Source: Phymatolithon calcareum
Lineage: Eukaryota > Rhodophyta > Florideophyceae > Hapalidiales
Reading direction: 5' to 3'
Assembly (NCBI GenBank): GCA_977006965.1
Contig: OZ345358.1
Location: forward strand, 124,001 to 188,000
Length of the DNA: 64,000 nucleotides
Shown: one piece after another, positions 31,902 to 42,907 of the stretch
How positions within the stretch are numbered: position 1 is the first letter of the stretch
How the letters are laid out: each line of letters begins with the position of its first letter
The notes under the pieces: generated by a model
Told to the model about the DNA's origin: nothing
What the model saw: the letters and a program-made list of their open reading frames with translations, nothing else
Database searches by the model: none
Program-made: the position numbers and the translations under genes

Positions 31902-32073
31902 TTACTCTTTCCAAATTCGAAGAGGACTCCTGAGAAGCACGACTATTTTCTCTTTCTCAGGGTATCTTCTCTCTAATACGTGGTGTAACTGTAGACGATT
32001 CGTGCTCTTGCAATGTCGCAGCAAATCTGGACTTGGTCCACGCGACTTGATGTTAACTGTTAAGCCTGTAGTT
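31902..32073 (-). pseudogene. 3' part of ORF split by the gypsy element
   Basis: Minus-strand coding-like sequence (GLTVNIKSRGPSPDLLRHC and VLERRYPEKEKIVVLLRSP) runs from the AGTT target site to a stop at 31904-31902. With the retrotransposon removed it follows the segment at 43190-43430, needing one frame change. The family is not recognised. It may be the protein of the TIR-bordered element or a host gene fragment. Confidence 0.35.
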
Positions 32074-32351
32074 TTTAGACGCCCACAAGCCCTGCAAAAG
32101 AACTGAGGGGAGACAGTCCTTAATCACAACACATGCTTCTAAAAAGCCCGATGCCTCTCCCTCTCAATGAGAGGCTGGAAGGGCTGGCTTTTATAGCCTT
32201 TTACAATACCCTAAATCTATCAATTACCTTATCCACGCAATCCAGTCTTTTTCCCAGATTGCGAAAGTAAATGCCCCGTAATTATGGGTTACCTCTTAAG
32301 TGTCGTTCTGCTCCTTGCTTGGCGAACGCTTGGTATCGTCCCATATCTACA
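32074..32351 (-). repeat. Gypsy 3' LTR
   Basis: It is the same as 42908-43185 apart from one visible base. On the element strand it starts TGTAGATATGGGACGATACC. AGTT lies outside at 32070-32073. A short purine-rich stretch (CATGGGGCAC) precedes it on the element strand and may serve as the polypurine tract. Confidence 0.85.
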
Positions 32352-32381
32352 GTGCCCCATGGCTCTGCTTAGCAGAGGCAT

Positions 32382-32837
32382 TTACAGGGACAGACCAATC
32401 TGTTCGCGAGCTTGCTTGACAGCGCGCTTCTTCTTAGTAGTCTTCAAAAATTCTTCAACCTTGTCCGGAATATCTTCATGGATATCTTTGATTGGGTGCC
32501 ACGTCCAATCTCTACGATCCGGCAATCCCAACCATTTAACCTGAACAAATATCCCATCACTTTCGTTCCCTGATACGTCGATTACTTCTTCCACGATTTC
32601 GTATTTTGCCTCGCTGCACTCCGTATGCGATAACAGTTCCTTGGATACTTTTGCCCCGTCCATTCCTGCTCGATACAGCTGTAAGCGTGGCGCATGTACT
32701 TTCTCAACTTTTTGAGTTAACATGTGCTCTACTTCATAGATCAGCTCACTGACGACTTTGGCAATCCGGCGCGGTCCGACCCATCGATACGATTGCTTGT
32801 GGCCTTTGTCTTGGGCACGTCTTACCAAGACAAAATC
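32382..32837 (-). CDS. pol: Gypsy integrase C terminus with chromodomain
   Basis: This is the 3' end of the gypsy polyprotein, cut off from the rest by copia. The frame begins at the duplicated AAATC site (DFV-LVRRAQDKG on the element strand) and continues through a GPF-like segment (YRWVGPRRIAKVVS) into a chromodomain of about 50 residues with the expected aromatic cage positions (YEIVEEVIDV, VKWLGLPDRRDWTW, then a helix ending VEEFL). Chromodomains on integrases steer insertion to marked chromatin. On its own it has only an internal start and is unlikely to be expressed. Confidence 0.85.
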   Translation of the reverse strand, partial: DFVLVRRAQDKGHKQSYRWVGPRRIAKVVSELIYEVEHMLTQKVEKVHAPRLQLYRAGMDGAKVSKELLSHTECSEAKYEIVEEVIDVSGNESDGIFVQVKWLGLPDRRDWTWHPIKDIHEDIPDKVEEFLKTTKKKRAVKQAREQIGLSL

Positions 32838-33286
32838 TGTTGGATGGAGGTTTGGTTGTTGATGGTTGAGATTGTTGAGGTGGTTGAGATGGTTGAGGTG
32901 GCTGAGATGGTTGAGATGGTTGAGATGGTTGGGTTGGTTGTGAGATGTTCCTTGGTTTATTGAGTCGGGGCATCAGATCCGGGTCTTATATAGGCCTCAG
33001 ATTGAGGTATGATAAGACTTCTGATGCTCATTGCACTACTAACTGTGATTGAATCGACCAACTAAAAGATTGAAATGTCGACTGTGATTGATTCAATCAA
33101 CAAAATGATTGAATTACTGACAATGACAAGATCAATCAAGAAATTGATTGAACTGCTACATTGTCAGTAAAAAAAAAAAAAAAAACATGGATTGATTCTA
33201 TCATAACATATGAGAAATGGTTAGTGACTTATGATATAGGATAATGTGTACTGCGACAAGAGATCCATGCAGTCACATTTCCAACA
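32838..33286 (-). repeat. Copia 3' LTR
   Basis: This 449-bp LTR carries a GGTTGAGAT-type minisatellite near one end (32850-32942) and an internal ATTGATTGAATCAATC-rich inverted segment. It has a longer A-run (near 33168-33184) than the 5' copy. Confidence 0.9.
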
Positions 33287-33296
33287 CTCCCCCTCG
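33287..33296 (-). promoter_or_regulatory. Copia polypurine tract
   Basis: CGAGGGGGAG on the element strand directly abuts the 3' LTR start. This is where plus-strand synthesis is primed in LTR elements. Confidence 0.75.
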
Positions 33297-33307
33297 ATCA
33301 AAGAAGC

Positions 33308-36300
33308 TTACGAACGTGCAGGATGCAATCCCATCTTTTTCGCGAACTCGGATACCTTGATTCGACTTAGGGGTTTCGTAAGTGCATCAGCGACCATGAA
33401 CTCCGTCGGACAGTACTTGAATTCCACTTTCTCGGTTTCCACAGCTTCGCGAACATAGTGATATTGAATATCAATATGTTTGTTTCGTTGGGTAATTGCC
33501 TCGTTCTGAGTGGATGATATAGCCCCTTGGTTGTCCGAGTAGATGAGCATGCGAGATGGTTTGTTGAAACCAAGTATGTCGGAAATCAATCGCGAAAGCC
33601 AGACTGCTTCTTTTGCGGCGGCACATGCAGCAATGTATTCAGCCTCACATGACGATGTCGCGACAATGGTTTGCTTCTTGGATCGCCAGCTAATTGCTCC
33701 CCCTGCAAGCATGAAGACGTATCCACTTGTTGACTTGCGAGTTTCTTGACAGCCTGCCCAGTCGGAGTTGCTATACCCCACTGGAGTCAAACTTCTGTCT
33801 TTGCCGAATAGAATCCCATGATCACGAGTTCCGGCAATGTACCGTAAAACACGCTTAACAGCCATCCAATGGATTTGCAGTGGATTCTCACAAAAGGAGG
33901 AGAGTTTTCCGACAGCATCCGAGATATCCGGCCGACTTCCAACCATCAGATACATGACGCTTCCAATTGCAGGTCGATACGGAACCTCAGATGAAACAGA
34001 ATCTGTGATGTCGAGTTCATGCACGGTACTGGTTTTCTTGTACGGTTCCATCGGCGTTGGTACCGGTTTCGAATTTTCCAAGTTAAACCGCTTCAAAACG
34101 GTTTCCGCGTACGACTTCTGCGATAGGTGTAATGTTCGGAGATCGCGATCCCGACGGATCTCCAATCCGAGGAATACACTTGCGTTTCCAAGATACTTCA
34201 TCTCGAATCGCCGGTTAAGCTCCCCCTTCATCCAAGCAATTGCAACATTGTCGTTGCCAGCAATGAGCAAGTCATCGACGTACAATGCAATGATCATAAT
34301 GCTCTTGGATGTGTGCCGAACATAAAGACACGGGTCATTCGGACTGCTTGTAAATCCGAGTTCATTGATTAAGGAATCATCAATCTTAGCATGCCATTGT
34401 CGGGGAGCTTGTTTTATCCCGTAGAGTGCCTTCAACAGCTTACACACGAGGTCAGGACGCTTGGGATCGCGAAATCCGGCGGGAACCTCCATGTAGATAT
34501 CTTCGTCCAAGTCTCCATGTAGGAATGCAGTGACGACATCCATTTGGACAAGTTCGAGATCATGAACTGCCACCGTGGTGAGAAGAATCCGAATTGATGT
34601 GAACTTCACGACCGGGGCATATGTTTCGCCGTAATCCACTCCGTGCACCTGTCGGAACCCTTTCGCGACAATGCGAGCTTTCGGGCCAGTGTCTTTGACT
34701 TTGAACACGTATTTGCATGGGAGAACGTTCATACCGGATTCGCGAGGTACTAATGTCCAAGTCTTGTTGCGCATGAGAGATGAGTGTTCTTTCTCAATCG
34801 CAGGGGACCAATAGTCAATGTTGTCTTTCGACGTGGCGCTTCTGAAAGTCTGCGGAACTTCTTGAGAAGACAAAGAAGTTTCAGTTGCAAAGTTGGCTGA
34901 TTCGAGAACCAACATGGCTGTATGCGGGCCAGTATTCCAGAAATCACTTGGTGGCTTTGACACACGGGTGGATCGACGAAGTATGGGTTTCGCGACTAAC
35001 TCAGGAGGTGCGTCAGCATTAGAAGTTGAGATAGATTCTTCTTTACAGCCACTGTCCTGACCATGCCCGTTGTCCTTTGGTTCGTCCACGGTACCCTCCA
35101 CTGCAACGTCCTCCGCTTTCACGGCAAGCTCACGGATGTTGGCGTAGTTGGGTTTCTGCTCGACCTTGATGATCGCTGGAGGAGTTTCAGTAGCTTCCTC
35201 GGTTTCAAATGCATCGTGAAAGCTTTGGTCAAACCCTGCATTTGGAAAACTGATTGGTATATTCGTTTTAGGATTCTCAGTTTCGCATGCCGATTCATCA
35301 AATATAACATCCCGAGATACGATCACCTTGCATGCATTCGGATCCCATAACTTGTATCCCTTAGATGCAAACGAGTATCCCATCATGATCGCTTCACGAG
35401 TACGAGAGTCGAGTTTCTTGACCTTCTTTTTCGGAATCACGTACCAACACTTAGCGCCAAATACGCGTAAGTGTTCCAAGTTTGGTGCGGCTCCCATCCA
35501 TATGTGATGGGGGGTCGTGTTCGAAGGAAGTCCTCGCGACGTAACTCGATTTCGGACATACACAGCAGTTGACAGTGCTTCAGCCCAGAACTTCTTCTCG
35601 ATGCCTTTGTGATGAAGCATCGAGCCCACTAAGTTGAGTAAAGTGCGGTTCATGCGCTCAGCAACCCCATTCTGTTGAGGAGTGTAAGCAACGGTGAGTT
35701 GATGGTGAATACCGTGCTCTGAAAGATATGACTTGAACGCACTTGACAGGTATTCTCCTCCGTTATCGGTCCGAATAGCTTTGAGCTTAGGTGCAGGTGA
35801 GAACTGATGTACGTTGAGGTGTTTCAGCTTTCTTCCGGTGTGTGTTTCAGCGTATTTGTGAAATTTCTGAAAGCACTCAAAGCTCTCGGACTTCTTTCGC
35901 ATGGTGAAAACTGTGGTCCATTTGGAGTGATCATCGATAAACGTGATGAAATACCGAGAGCCACCTAGTGATGGGATGTCAATTGGACCGAGAACGTCGG
36001 AATGCACGAGATCGAGAATTGCGTCCGAGCGAGAACCACTAGACTTCGGGATAGGAGCACGATGTGCTTTCCCAGCAATGCAACCTTTGCATACATTGTC
36101 CGACGAAGACCCTGGATCGATATGCAATCCTTTTACAACCCCATGGCGTGCCATGCCGGAGATTCCAGTAGGATTGACATGCGCGAGATGCTCGTGCCAT
36201 AGCTGTAAGCTGACGAGGGATGTTTCCTTGGACATGGGTTTGTTCTCCGGACGATCTAGAATGTATAGATCTTTGCGGAGTGTACCTTGGGCGATAATCT

Positions 36301-37531
36301 CATCATGTGCTTTGATATAGCACCGTTTGCTTTTGAATAAGATCCCATACCCATACACGTCCAGTTTAGAAACGGAAAGGAGAGAATAACCAAAGTCCGG
36401 AATATGAAGAACGTTTTGGAGCATACACTGAGACTGTTTTCCGTTGATGCTGAGTGTCACGATAGCATCGCCCTTTCCTGCAATTGTTGCAGTTGCTCTA
36501 GTTCCCATTTCGACTGTCGACCTCATTTCCGTGTATGAGACAAAGATTGAACGATCGAATGTCATGTGGGATGTGCTTCCGGAGTCGATAATCCATGACG
36601 TGGACTTTTCGGGAATGTTTGAGTTTCGAACCTTTGCCATTAAGCAAACGTAGTCAGAATCAGACATGACACGAATAGATTCTGTTTCACCAGCAATTAA
36701 GGCAGTCGGTTTGTCCTTCTTTCCTTTTCGACCCGGAAGTTTGTATCCCGGTGGTGCAAGGTGTGGAAACTTGACCCAACACCTGAGAGAAGGATGTCCA
36801 GCTCGATTGCAATGATCACAATGGTCGTAGGCGTATGAACCATTTTGAGTTGCACTTACAAGAGCCGTGGACTCAGACTTCTCCGTCGACGCTTCGAGGC
36901 GCATAGTCATACGTTGCTCCTCTTGTAGAAGTCGGCTCTTCACAAACTCAAGAGAGAATGTCTCGTCCTCGTTCCCAAGTGCGTCTAAGGCACTGATGAG
37001 ACTGTCATATCGATCCGGAAGACCATTCAGGACAGTCATTGCCATTTCCTTGTCGTCGATGTCAACACCCATTGATTTGAGTGTGGATGCGAGCTGACGA
37101 ATTCGGTTGGTGTATGGCAGTATCTTTTCGCCCTCGAACATTGTGGCGGTATAGAACTTGCGACGAGCGGCGAGTTTATTAAGCAGCGTATGGCGTTCGA
37201 ATATGTTGAGAATCGCCTGCCACATTTCTTTCGCCGTTTCAACACCTCGAACATGTTCGAGATGGGCATCGGAAAGGGAAAGACCAATAATCGCTTTAGC
37301 CTTATTGTCATGTCGACGCCAGACTTTGAACTCGTCTGTGTCCCTTGCCGGAGGGCTTACCTCGATGTACTCATCGAGCTCGCGGAATGATAGTACTAGC
37401 TGAATTTTCTGTTTCCAAGCGTGGAAATTGGTCTCGGTGAGTTTTTCGACCTTCAGCGTTCCTTGCGAGTTGTCCATATTTTGGACTGGGGGTTCTTGAA
37501 ATCTTGTCGAAGATCCGTTCGGGGAGTCCAC
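33308..37531 (-). CDS. Copia gag-pol polyprotein, 1407 codons
   Basis: One uninterrupted frame encodes all functions of a Ty1/copia element. It holds a UBN2-type gag region, a CCHC knuckle near residue 243 (CDHCNRAGHPSLRC) and protease with IIDSGSTSHM near residue 318. The integrase zinc region has HLAH and CKGC, and the catalytic residues sit in LVHSDVLG, RTDNGGEY (near 589) and VAERMNRT (near 627). RT has YVDD near residue 1085, followed by RNase H with NSDWAGC. The length and domain order (PR-IN-RT-RH) match copia, and no missing key residue was seen. The ATG at 37531 lies about 700 bp from the 5' LTR. Confidence 0.95.
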   Translation of the reverse strand: MDSPNGSSTRFQEPPVQNMDNSQGTLKVEKLTETNFHAWKQKIQLVLSFRELDEYIEVSPPARDTDEFKVWRRHDNKAKAIIGLSLSDAHLEHVRGVETAKEMWQAILNIFERHTLLNKLAARRKFYTATMFEGEKILPYTNRIRQLASTLKSMGVDIDDKEMAMTVLNGLPDRYDSLISALDALGNEDETFSLEFVKSRLLQEEQRMTMRLEASTEKSESTALVSATQNGSYAYDHCDHCNRAGHPSLRCWVKFPHLAPPGYKLPGRKGKKDKPTALIAGETESIRVMSDSDYVCLMAKVRNSNIPEKSTSWIIDSGSTSHMTFDRSIFVSYTEMRSTVEMGTRATATIAGKGDAIVTLSINGKQSQCMLQNVLHIPDFGYSLLSVSKLDVYGYGILFKSKRCYIKAHDEIIAQGTLRKDLYILDRPENKPMSKETSLVSLQLWHEHLAHVNPTGISGMARHGVVKGLHIDPGSSSDNVCKGCIAGKAHRAPIPKSSGSRSDAILDLVHSDVLGPIDIPSLGGSRYFITFIDDHSKWTTVFTMRKKSESFECFQKFHKYAETHTGRKLKHLNVHQFSPAPKLKAIRTDNGGEYLSSAFKSYLSEHGIHHQLTVAYTPQQNGVAERMNRTLLNLVGSMLHHKGIEKKFWAEALSTAVYVRNRVTSRGLPSNTTPHHIWMGAAPNLEHLRVFGAKCWYVIPKKKVKKLDSRTREAIMMGYSFASKGYKLWDPNACKVIVSRDVIFDESACETENPKTNIPISFPNAGFDQSFHDAFETEEATETPPAIIKVEQKPNYANIRELAVKAEDVAVEGTVDEPKDNGHGQDSGCKEESISTSNADAPPELVAKPILRRSTRVSKPPSDFWNTGPHTAMLVLESANFATETSLSSQEVPQTFRSATSKDNIDYWSPAIEKEHSSLMRNKTWTLVPRESGMNVLPCKYVFKVKDTGPKARIVAKGFRQVHGVDYGETYAPVVKFTSIRILLTTVAVHDLELVQMDVVTAFLHGDLDEDIYMEVPAGFRDPKRPDLVCKLLKALYGIKQAPRQWHAKIDDSLINELGFTSSPNDPCLYVRHTSKSIMIIALYVDDLLIAGNDNVAIAWMKGELNRRFEMKYLGNASVFLGLEIRRDRDLRTLHLSQKSYAETVLKRFNLENSKPVPTPMEPYKKTSTVHELDITDSVSSEVPYRPAIGSVMYLMVGSRPDISDAVGKLSSFCENPLQIHWMAVKRVLRYIAGTRDHGILFGKDRSLTPVGYSNSDWAGCQETRKSTSGYVFMLAGGAISWRSKKQTIVATSSCEAEYIAACAAAKEAVWLSRLISDILGFNKPSRMLIYSDNQGAISSTQNEAITQRNKHIDIQYHYVREAVETEKVEFKYCPTEFMVADALTKPLSRIKVSEFAKKMGLHPARS

Positions 37532-38211
37532 TGCGAGTTAACAGAAGTTAACTATCAAGGCAATCTATCCCTTATAGGAAATTCGCGTCGACTCAATGTG
37601 ACTCGGAGCTTGATCTGGGGATGGCTCTAGGCCGTATACCTCTTGAAGATAGGGCTGGCTCTAGGCCGTTTACCTCTTGTGGCGTTTTGGTACACCTGAA
37701 CCTGCAGCCGACAACACGCACTGCAAGACGTATCCGTCAATTCCAATGTCCTAAATTCCAATGTTGATGTTGGCACACCCCACCGAGCAAGTACTTCGTG
37801 AGGCTATAATTGCGACCTTTTCCTTGAAGATGAGTATACGGGGCCTACTGACCACGCGCTGTGCGTGGCAGACTGTCTTTCAAATCGGTAAACCGTACTC
37901 CAACAAGTCTTTCAGATTCCCTTCCAATCACACAACAGAATTCTGCAGAGCCGAGATGCGTCCAGGTGGATACTCGGAAGACTACTTGATTTCTCAAGCG
38001 TATATCCCTTTCACCACGTAGCAGAGCACGGATGTTGTCAGACTGTTTCGTAGATTATACTATGTTCAGAGTCGCTTTAGGGTGGCCGATGGATGGCGCA
38101 GATACCACAGGGTTTTAAGCCTTTTGATGATGAATATTGGTTGAGAATGAATTACCGAGAGGGAAGGAGGACCCCTCGGTAAGGTGATAGCGCTGGTTGA
38201 TTATGCGTTAT
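37532..38211 (-). other. Copia 5' untranslated leader
   Basis: This stretch lies between the primer-binding site and the gag start. Short ORFs occur, but none is recognisable. It probably contains packaging signals, but none can be identified by eye. Confidence 0.5.
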
Positions 38212-38225
38212 CTGGGCCCATAACC
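38212..38225 (-). promoter_or_regulatory. Copia primer-binding site for initiator tRNA-Met half
   Basis: On the element strand the LTR is followed directly by GGTTATGGGCCCAG. This is complementary to the anticodon stem-loop region of eukaryotic initiator tRNA-Met (CTGGGCCCATAACC). Drosophila copia is known to prime from the 5' half of that tRNA in the same way. Confidence 0.8.
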
Positions 38226-38664
38226 TGTTGGATGGAGGTTTGGTTGTTGATGGTTGAGATTTTTGAGGTGGTTGAGATGGTTGAGATGGTTGAGATGGTT
38301 GAGATGGTTGGGTTGGTTGTGAGATGTTCCTTGGTTTATTGAGTCGGGGCATCAGATCCGGGTCTTATATAGGCCTCAGATTGAGGTATGATAAGACTTC
38401 TGATGCTCATTGCACTACTAACTGTGATTGAATCAATCAACTAAAAGATTGAAATGTCGACTGTGATTGATTCAATCAACAAAATGATTGAATTACTGAC
38501 AATGACAAGATCAATCAAGAAATTGATTGAACTGCTACATTGTCAGTAAATATGAAAAAAAAACATGGATTGATTCTATCATAACATATGAGAAATGGTT
38601 AGTGACTTATGATATAGGATAATGTGTACTGCGACAAGAGATCCAAGCAGTCACATTTCCAACA
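38226..38664 (-). repeat. Copia 5' LTR
   Basis: This 439-bp LTR has the same ends as the other copy. The GGTTGAGAT minisatellite (38240-38318) has fewer units than in the 3' LTR. AAATC follows at 38665-38669. Confidence 0.9.
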
Positions 38665-41600
38665 AAATCTCCCTTTTCAAATTTCGGTTCCACCAAGTTC
38701 GTTTTCCTGTTGTGCGACTTGATGTTCTTCGCGCGGTTTTCAGTAACTCGTTCAGCCACGTCCTTGTGCAATCCGTCAAAACGCTTTTGCAAACCATCAA
38801 TGTCCAATATCTGCATTGCCCGGATTTTCTCTAGGTTCCTCACTTTGGCATTGGATTTTCCAATTGCTGTTGAATGCAACATTGTCCTTGCCGGCTTGAT
38901 TCCGGTCATAACCTCCAAAGGGGTTCTAAAAGTCCCATCCTCACGACTTCCCAGTCGCTTGAGTGGAGCTTCATTAAGAGCTGTCATTATCATGCCGATT
39001 ACTGTAGGCCAATCTTGGGGCCCCAGTTTCAGCTCCGATTGTAAACAGCGATAAGCTGCCTGAACAGTTTTCATACAGCTCTCCACCGTACCGTTCACCC
39101 ACGGGGAATACGCAACCGTGAAGTTATGCTTAATACGGTGCTCCTTGGCCAGTTCTTTCATGACTTCGTTTTTGAAATGCGACCCTTGATCGCTCACCCA
39201 CATCTCCATGATGGTGAATGTCCGTATCCAACGAGCCAGCTCCGTTGCCGCGACCTCAGCCGTTGCTGCTTGTGCCGGACAAAGCCACAGATACGATGAG
39301 AGATCGTCTCGGATCACGAGTATATATTTGTGCTCCTCAACACCCGGGCCCATGTATAGGAAATCAAAATGTATGACTTCATTGGGGCGAGTGCCATGCA
39401 CAGTGGTGGACAATGGCCTTGGGATTCTGTGTCCGGTCTTTCCAGTAAGACAATGCAAGCAACTCCTCACAAACTCCTTACAGTCCATTTCCATAGTCTT
39501 CCATATGTAGTTCTCTTTGATGATGCTGCATGTAGATTCCTTTGCTCTATGCTCCGCTGGTCCGCAATGTCCAACGACCAAGATTTTTAGCTGCATTTCT
39601 GCATCGCTTTCTGGAATCCAAAGCTTTCCCTTGATTCTTACAAGCTCATCATCATCCACCTTGTAATTAAATCCCGCGTCCTTTTTGTATGCGCTCTGGG
39701 ATCTGTGGATCATTTCGATTGAAGGCCATTCAAATTCCTTGCAGAGTGGAGATTCAACAATATCCTGCTCTAGAAGCAGATGTGTCACACGCTTCACTAC
39801 GAAGCGCTTTCCCCTGTAGCCGCGCCACCATCGTGTCATAATATCCGGTATGACATTTCGCTCTTCTTCCACATGCTCTATCCCATACGAGAAGCGGGAT
39901 AGGTATAAACCCCATCTCTGGACCTTGAGCACAACATTTCTACCCAATGCTGAATCCAGAGCAAGAGGGTTAAAGACAAACAATAGGTTGCGATGATCCG
40001 TAAATACGTGGGTGTCGTTTTCTGCCAGCATGAGATAATCCATTTTGTTGAATACCTGGTAAATGGCATAAGCCTCCTTCTCGAATGTAGTCCACCACTC
40101 CTCCGATCCTGTGAATGCAGCTCCCAGAAACGCGAGAGGTGAATGCCTCGGACCTTCGATTGGCTTGTCAAGATCTTCTTTCTCGCATTGAGTAACAACT
40201 CCGGCCCAGAATTCATCTGAAGCATCCGTGTACACACACAAGGCCATTGTGGGATCCCTGTGCGCCAGTTTGACAATATTATGGAGCTGCTCCTGAAACT
40301 CATGAAAGAGAGCCTTGTGCTCTTTCCCCCAGCCCAAGCTCTCCAGCGTGATCTTCTGAACCGATCTCTTTGTACGGGAGCCGCTTTTCTTGTACGCCTC
40401 TTCTAGTACCTTTCGCATCGGCTCAATCCTGTTCTGAAAGTCTGGGATACTGGTAGACATCCATTGTAAGCAGTGAACGTACTCACATAATTCTCCTGCA
40501 GTAACAGGAAGGTGTATTTTCTGTAGTCCGCTGATATTTCTTGGGTCAAACTGAACTCCTCCTCCGTCGATCAGTCTTCCGCACCAGTGCACTTGTTTTA
40601 GGTACAGATGCGACTTTGCTATACCGATCTTGAGATGGCGCTGACGACATATCTTAAAAAACGTCCGTAGTCCATTTTCCGTTTTGTTATGCAGCATGAA
40701 ATCATCGAGCCACGCCTTGAGCTGGTCCCGAATTGTCGAAAAGAGGGGTTCAATTTTCGACTGAAAATTAGACGCTGCGTTCTTGGCCCCTTGTGTGCAC
40801 CTTGTCGGTTGGACCACTTTGTTAGATGTCATGAAGCATAACAGTTCTTGGTTGCTCTCCTCCAAAGGGAGCTGCCAGTATCCGCTGACGAAATCAATTG
40901 TCCCGAAATGTTTGCTTCCCGCCAGGTCTGCCAATTCCGAGTCCAAATGGGGCATCGGCCATGACACCGATAATGTTGCAGCATTGATCGCTCGATAATC
41001 AAAAGTGAGGCGGAAGAACGCAGGCGCAGGTTTCTTCACCAAGACCGGCGCGGCCACCCATTTGGCAGTAGTGTTGATCTTTCCGAACCCATATTCAATC
41101 GCTCGCTCAACATATCGTTCCATGAATATTCTCCCTTCCGTTGTGTAACGTCTAGGTTTGGCACGAACAGGCCGTACATTATCCTTGAGCTCTATCTTCA
41201 TAGGTTCCACGTCTGCATGCCGATCATTCCCCAATCGCAAGCGTAAAATATCCCGGTACTCATGGAGATGCTCGCGAAGGCGTTTCTGTCCACCTTCTGA
41301 GATGCCGTTATCAACTGTATCCTGCGCAGCCTTGTTAATAGCTCTGTCGATCTCTCCTGGCTTATCTTTTCCGAGCTCCAACCACGACTCTTCTTCGCCA
41401 TTGAACTTTTCATTGGGCATTCCACAATCACTGTGGAATACCCCGTCTTGTATTATCCGAGCCACACTTCCCTCGGGATAGTCCTGGTGCCCCATGAGCT
41501 CGGCAATATCGACTGAATTGCCGATCTTTCCGGTGGCGGCCTCCAGCAACTCTTTCGTGTTTATTCCCAGTGCCTCTAAAACTGGCCGTCCAAGTAGCGG

Positions 41601-42836
41601 ATCCGGTACATGGCCAGTCGCAATGTACCATTTGATATTTCTCAACTCCAAGTAGCAACCATGACGAATGTACAATTCGACATTCAACACAGCTTCCTTG
41701 TCGCATTCAAAATATATTTCCTCCCCTTCCTTGTCTGAGGTGAGTGCCATATTGTATTTTCGAGGCACCTTGTATTCTTCCACATCCATAACAGCCTCAT
41801 TCTTCTGAAGCTCTGCAAAAAGGTCGAGTGGCATGAGATTAATGTCACTGCCCCCGTCGGCACACAATACGCGTTCGACCTTTCTCCCAAACATAGCATT
41901 CATAAGTGTACTATTTTGAGCACTGTCTGATTCACGCTGTGAGACCTTGCGTGCGTCTCCTTCTTTGCCCTTTCTCTTCTCACGATATGCTTTCATGAGC
42001 TTTTTGGCTTCCTCTGGGCCAGTGCGGTCACATTTTGGTGTTTTTCCGGTAACATAATGACGCTTTCCTTCTTTCGCACAAATAGGATTTAAGCAGAGTG
42101 GCGCCTTGTTTTCAGGCTTTGAATCACTCCTCGATCCTTTTGTAGGGATGCTTCCGTCATTCTCTGTCCTCCCCAATCGCATGTACTTCTCGTACTTAAC
42201 TGCCTCTTCGCACAGTACTCGCACATACTCTCCGATGTCAGATTCCAGTGACTCCTGATACTCTAGCATTGTTTGCATCGTAGCTTTGAAGTGCTTCGGA
42301 AGCAGATGCTTCTGTATTAATTTCACCGTCATCTTCGGGTTGTCGTCTTTGAACGCACCGTAGCCCACAGAGTCTAGACGGTTGAAAAGATCGTTACAGT
42401 ACTCTAGCATCCTTGCCTTAGGGTTAGCGATCTTCATTTGCACCTTCAGCCCTTTTAGAGCTCTTTCCACAATAGCTGGGTCAAAAGACGAGTCCTCTCG
42501 GACCACCAAGGTCTTGACCCATTTTTCGATATCGGTTGCCGTTAATCTTGCCAATTCTTTTCCCGGCGCCACGCTCTCAAGCTCGCCTAAGAAATGCATG
42601 TTACGTAACAACCCTTGATCGACAGAAATCTTGTAGCTTGCCTTTGAGAGTGAAGGCATTTCCTTCTTTTTCTCAGCTACTTCATTTTCATAGCGCTCCC
42701 TTGCTCGCAAAAACGCTGAGACTTTGACGGGATCCACGCTCTTCAACACTGGATGACTTATGGGTGCAAAGACGCTCCATGCGCTTCCAGCTCCATTTCC
42801 AGTATGGTGTTGATCGGTTTCGTTCTGATCCGACAT
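38665..42836 (-). CDS. gag-pol: Gypsy gag-pol polyprotein, main part
   Basis: About 1390 codons belong to the gypsy element; the open frame runs on to 38607 only because it enters the copia LTR. Gag (SHPVLKSVDP near residue 30) is followed by a Cys/His segment near 250-275. The protease has VLCADGGSDINLMP near residue 325, with DGG in place of D-S/T-G. RT has AWLDDFML near 712, with Leu replacing Tyr of YxDD. RNase H has YTDASDEFWAG near 872. Integrase has HHCC residues and acidic residues in HFDFLY, SDQGSHF and GTVESCMK. The polyprotein continues at 32837-32382 after the copia insertion. Confidence 0.9.
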
Positions 42837-42907
42837 ATTTCCTTGTCACCTCTTCTGCTAGGCTTTGTCTGATATATCCCCGCGGGGGAGACAACCGAAG
42901 AAATTTC

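Larger units (their letters stand above)
32838..38664 (-). mobile_element. Copia retrotransposon, apparently intact
   Basis: LTRs at 32838-33286 and 38226-38664 start TGTTGG and end CCAACA on the plus strand, with target duplication AAATC at 32833-32837 and 38665-38669. A single long ORF lies between them on the minus strand with all expected domains. The primer-binding site and polypurine tract are both recognisable. The LTRs differ by a few substitutions, an A-run and the copy number of a short internal repeat. The 5.8 kb total is normal for copia. This is the youngest layer of the nest and a candidate for an active element. Confidence 0.95.

Noticed and set aside
32724-32963. Plus-strand and minus-strand ORFs across the copia LTR edge with Val/Glu/Met or Ser/Gln/Pro repeats
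   Set aside because: They are translations of the GGTTGAGAT minisatellite in the LTR, not genes.
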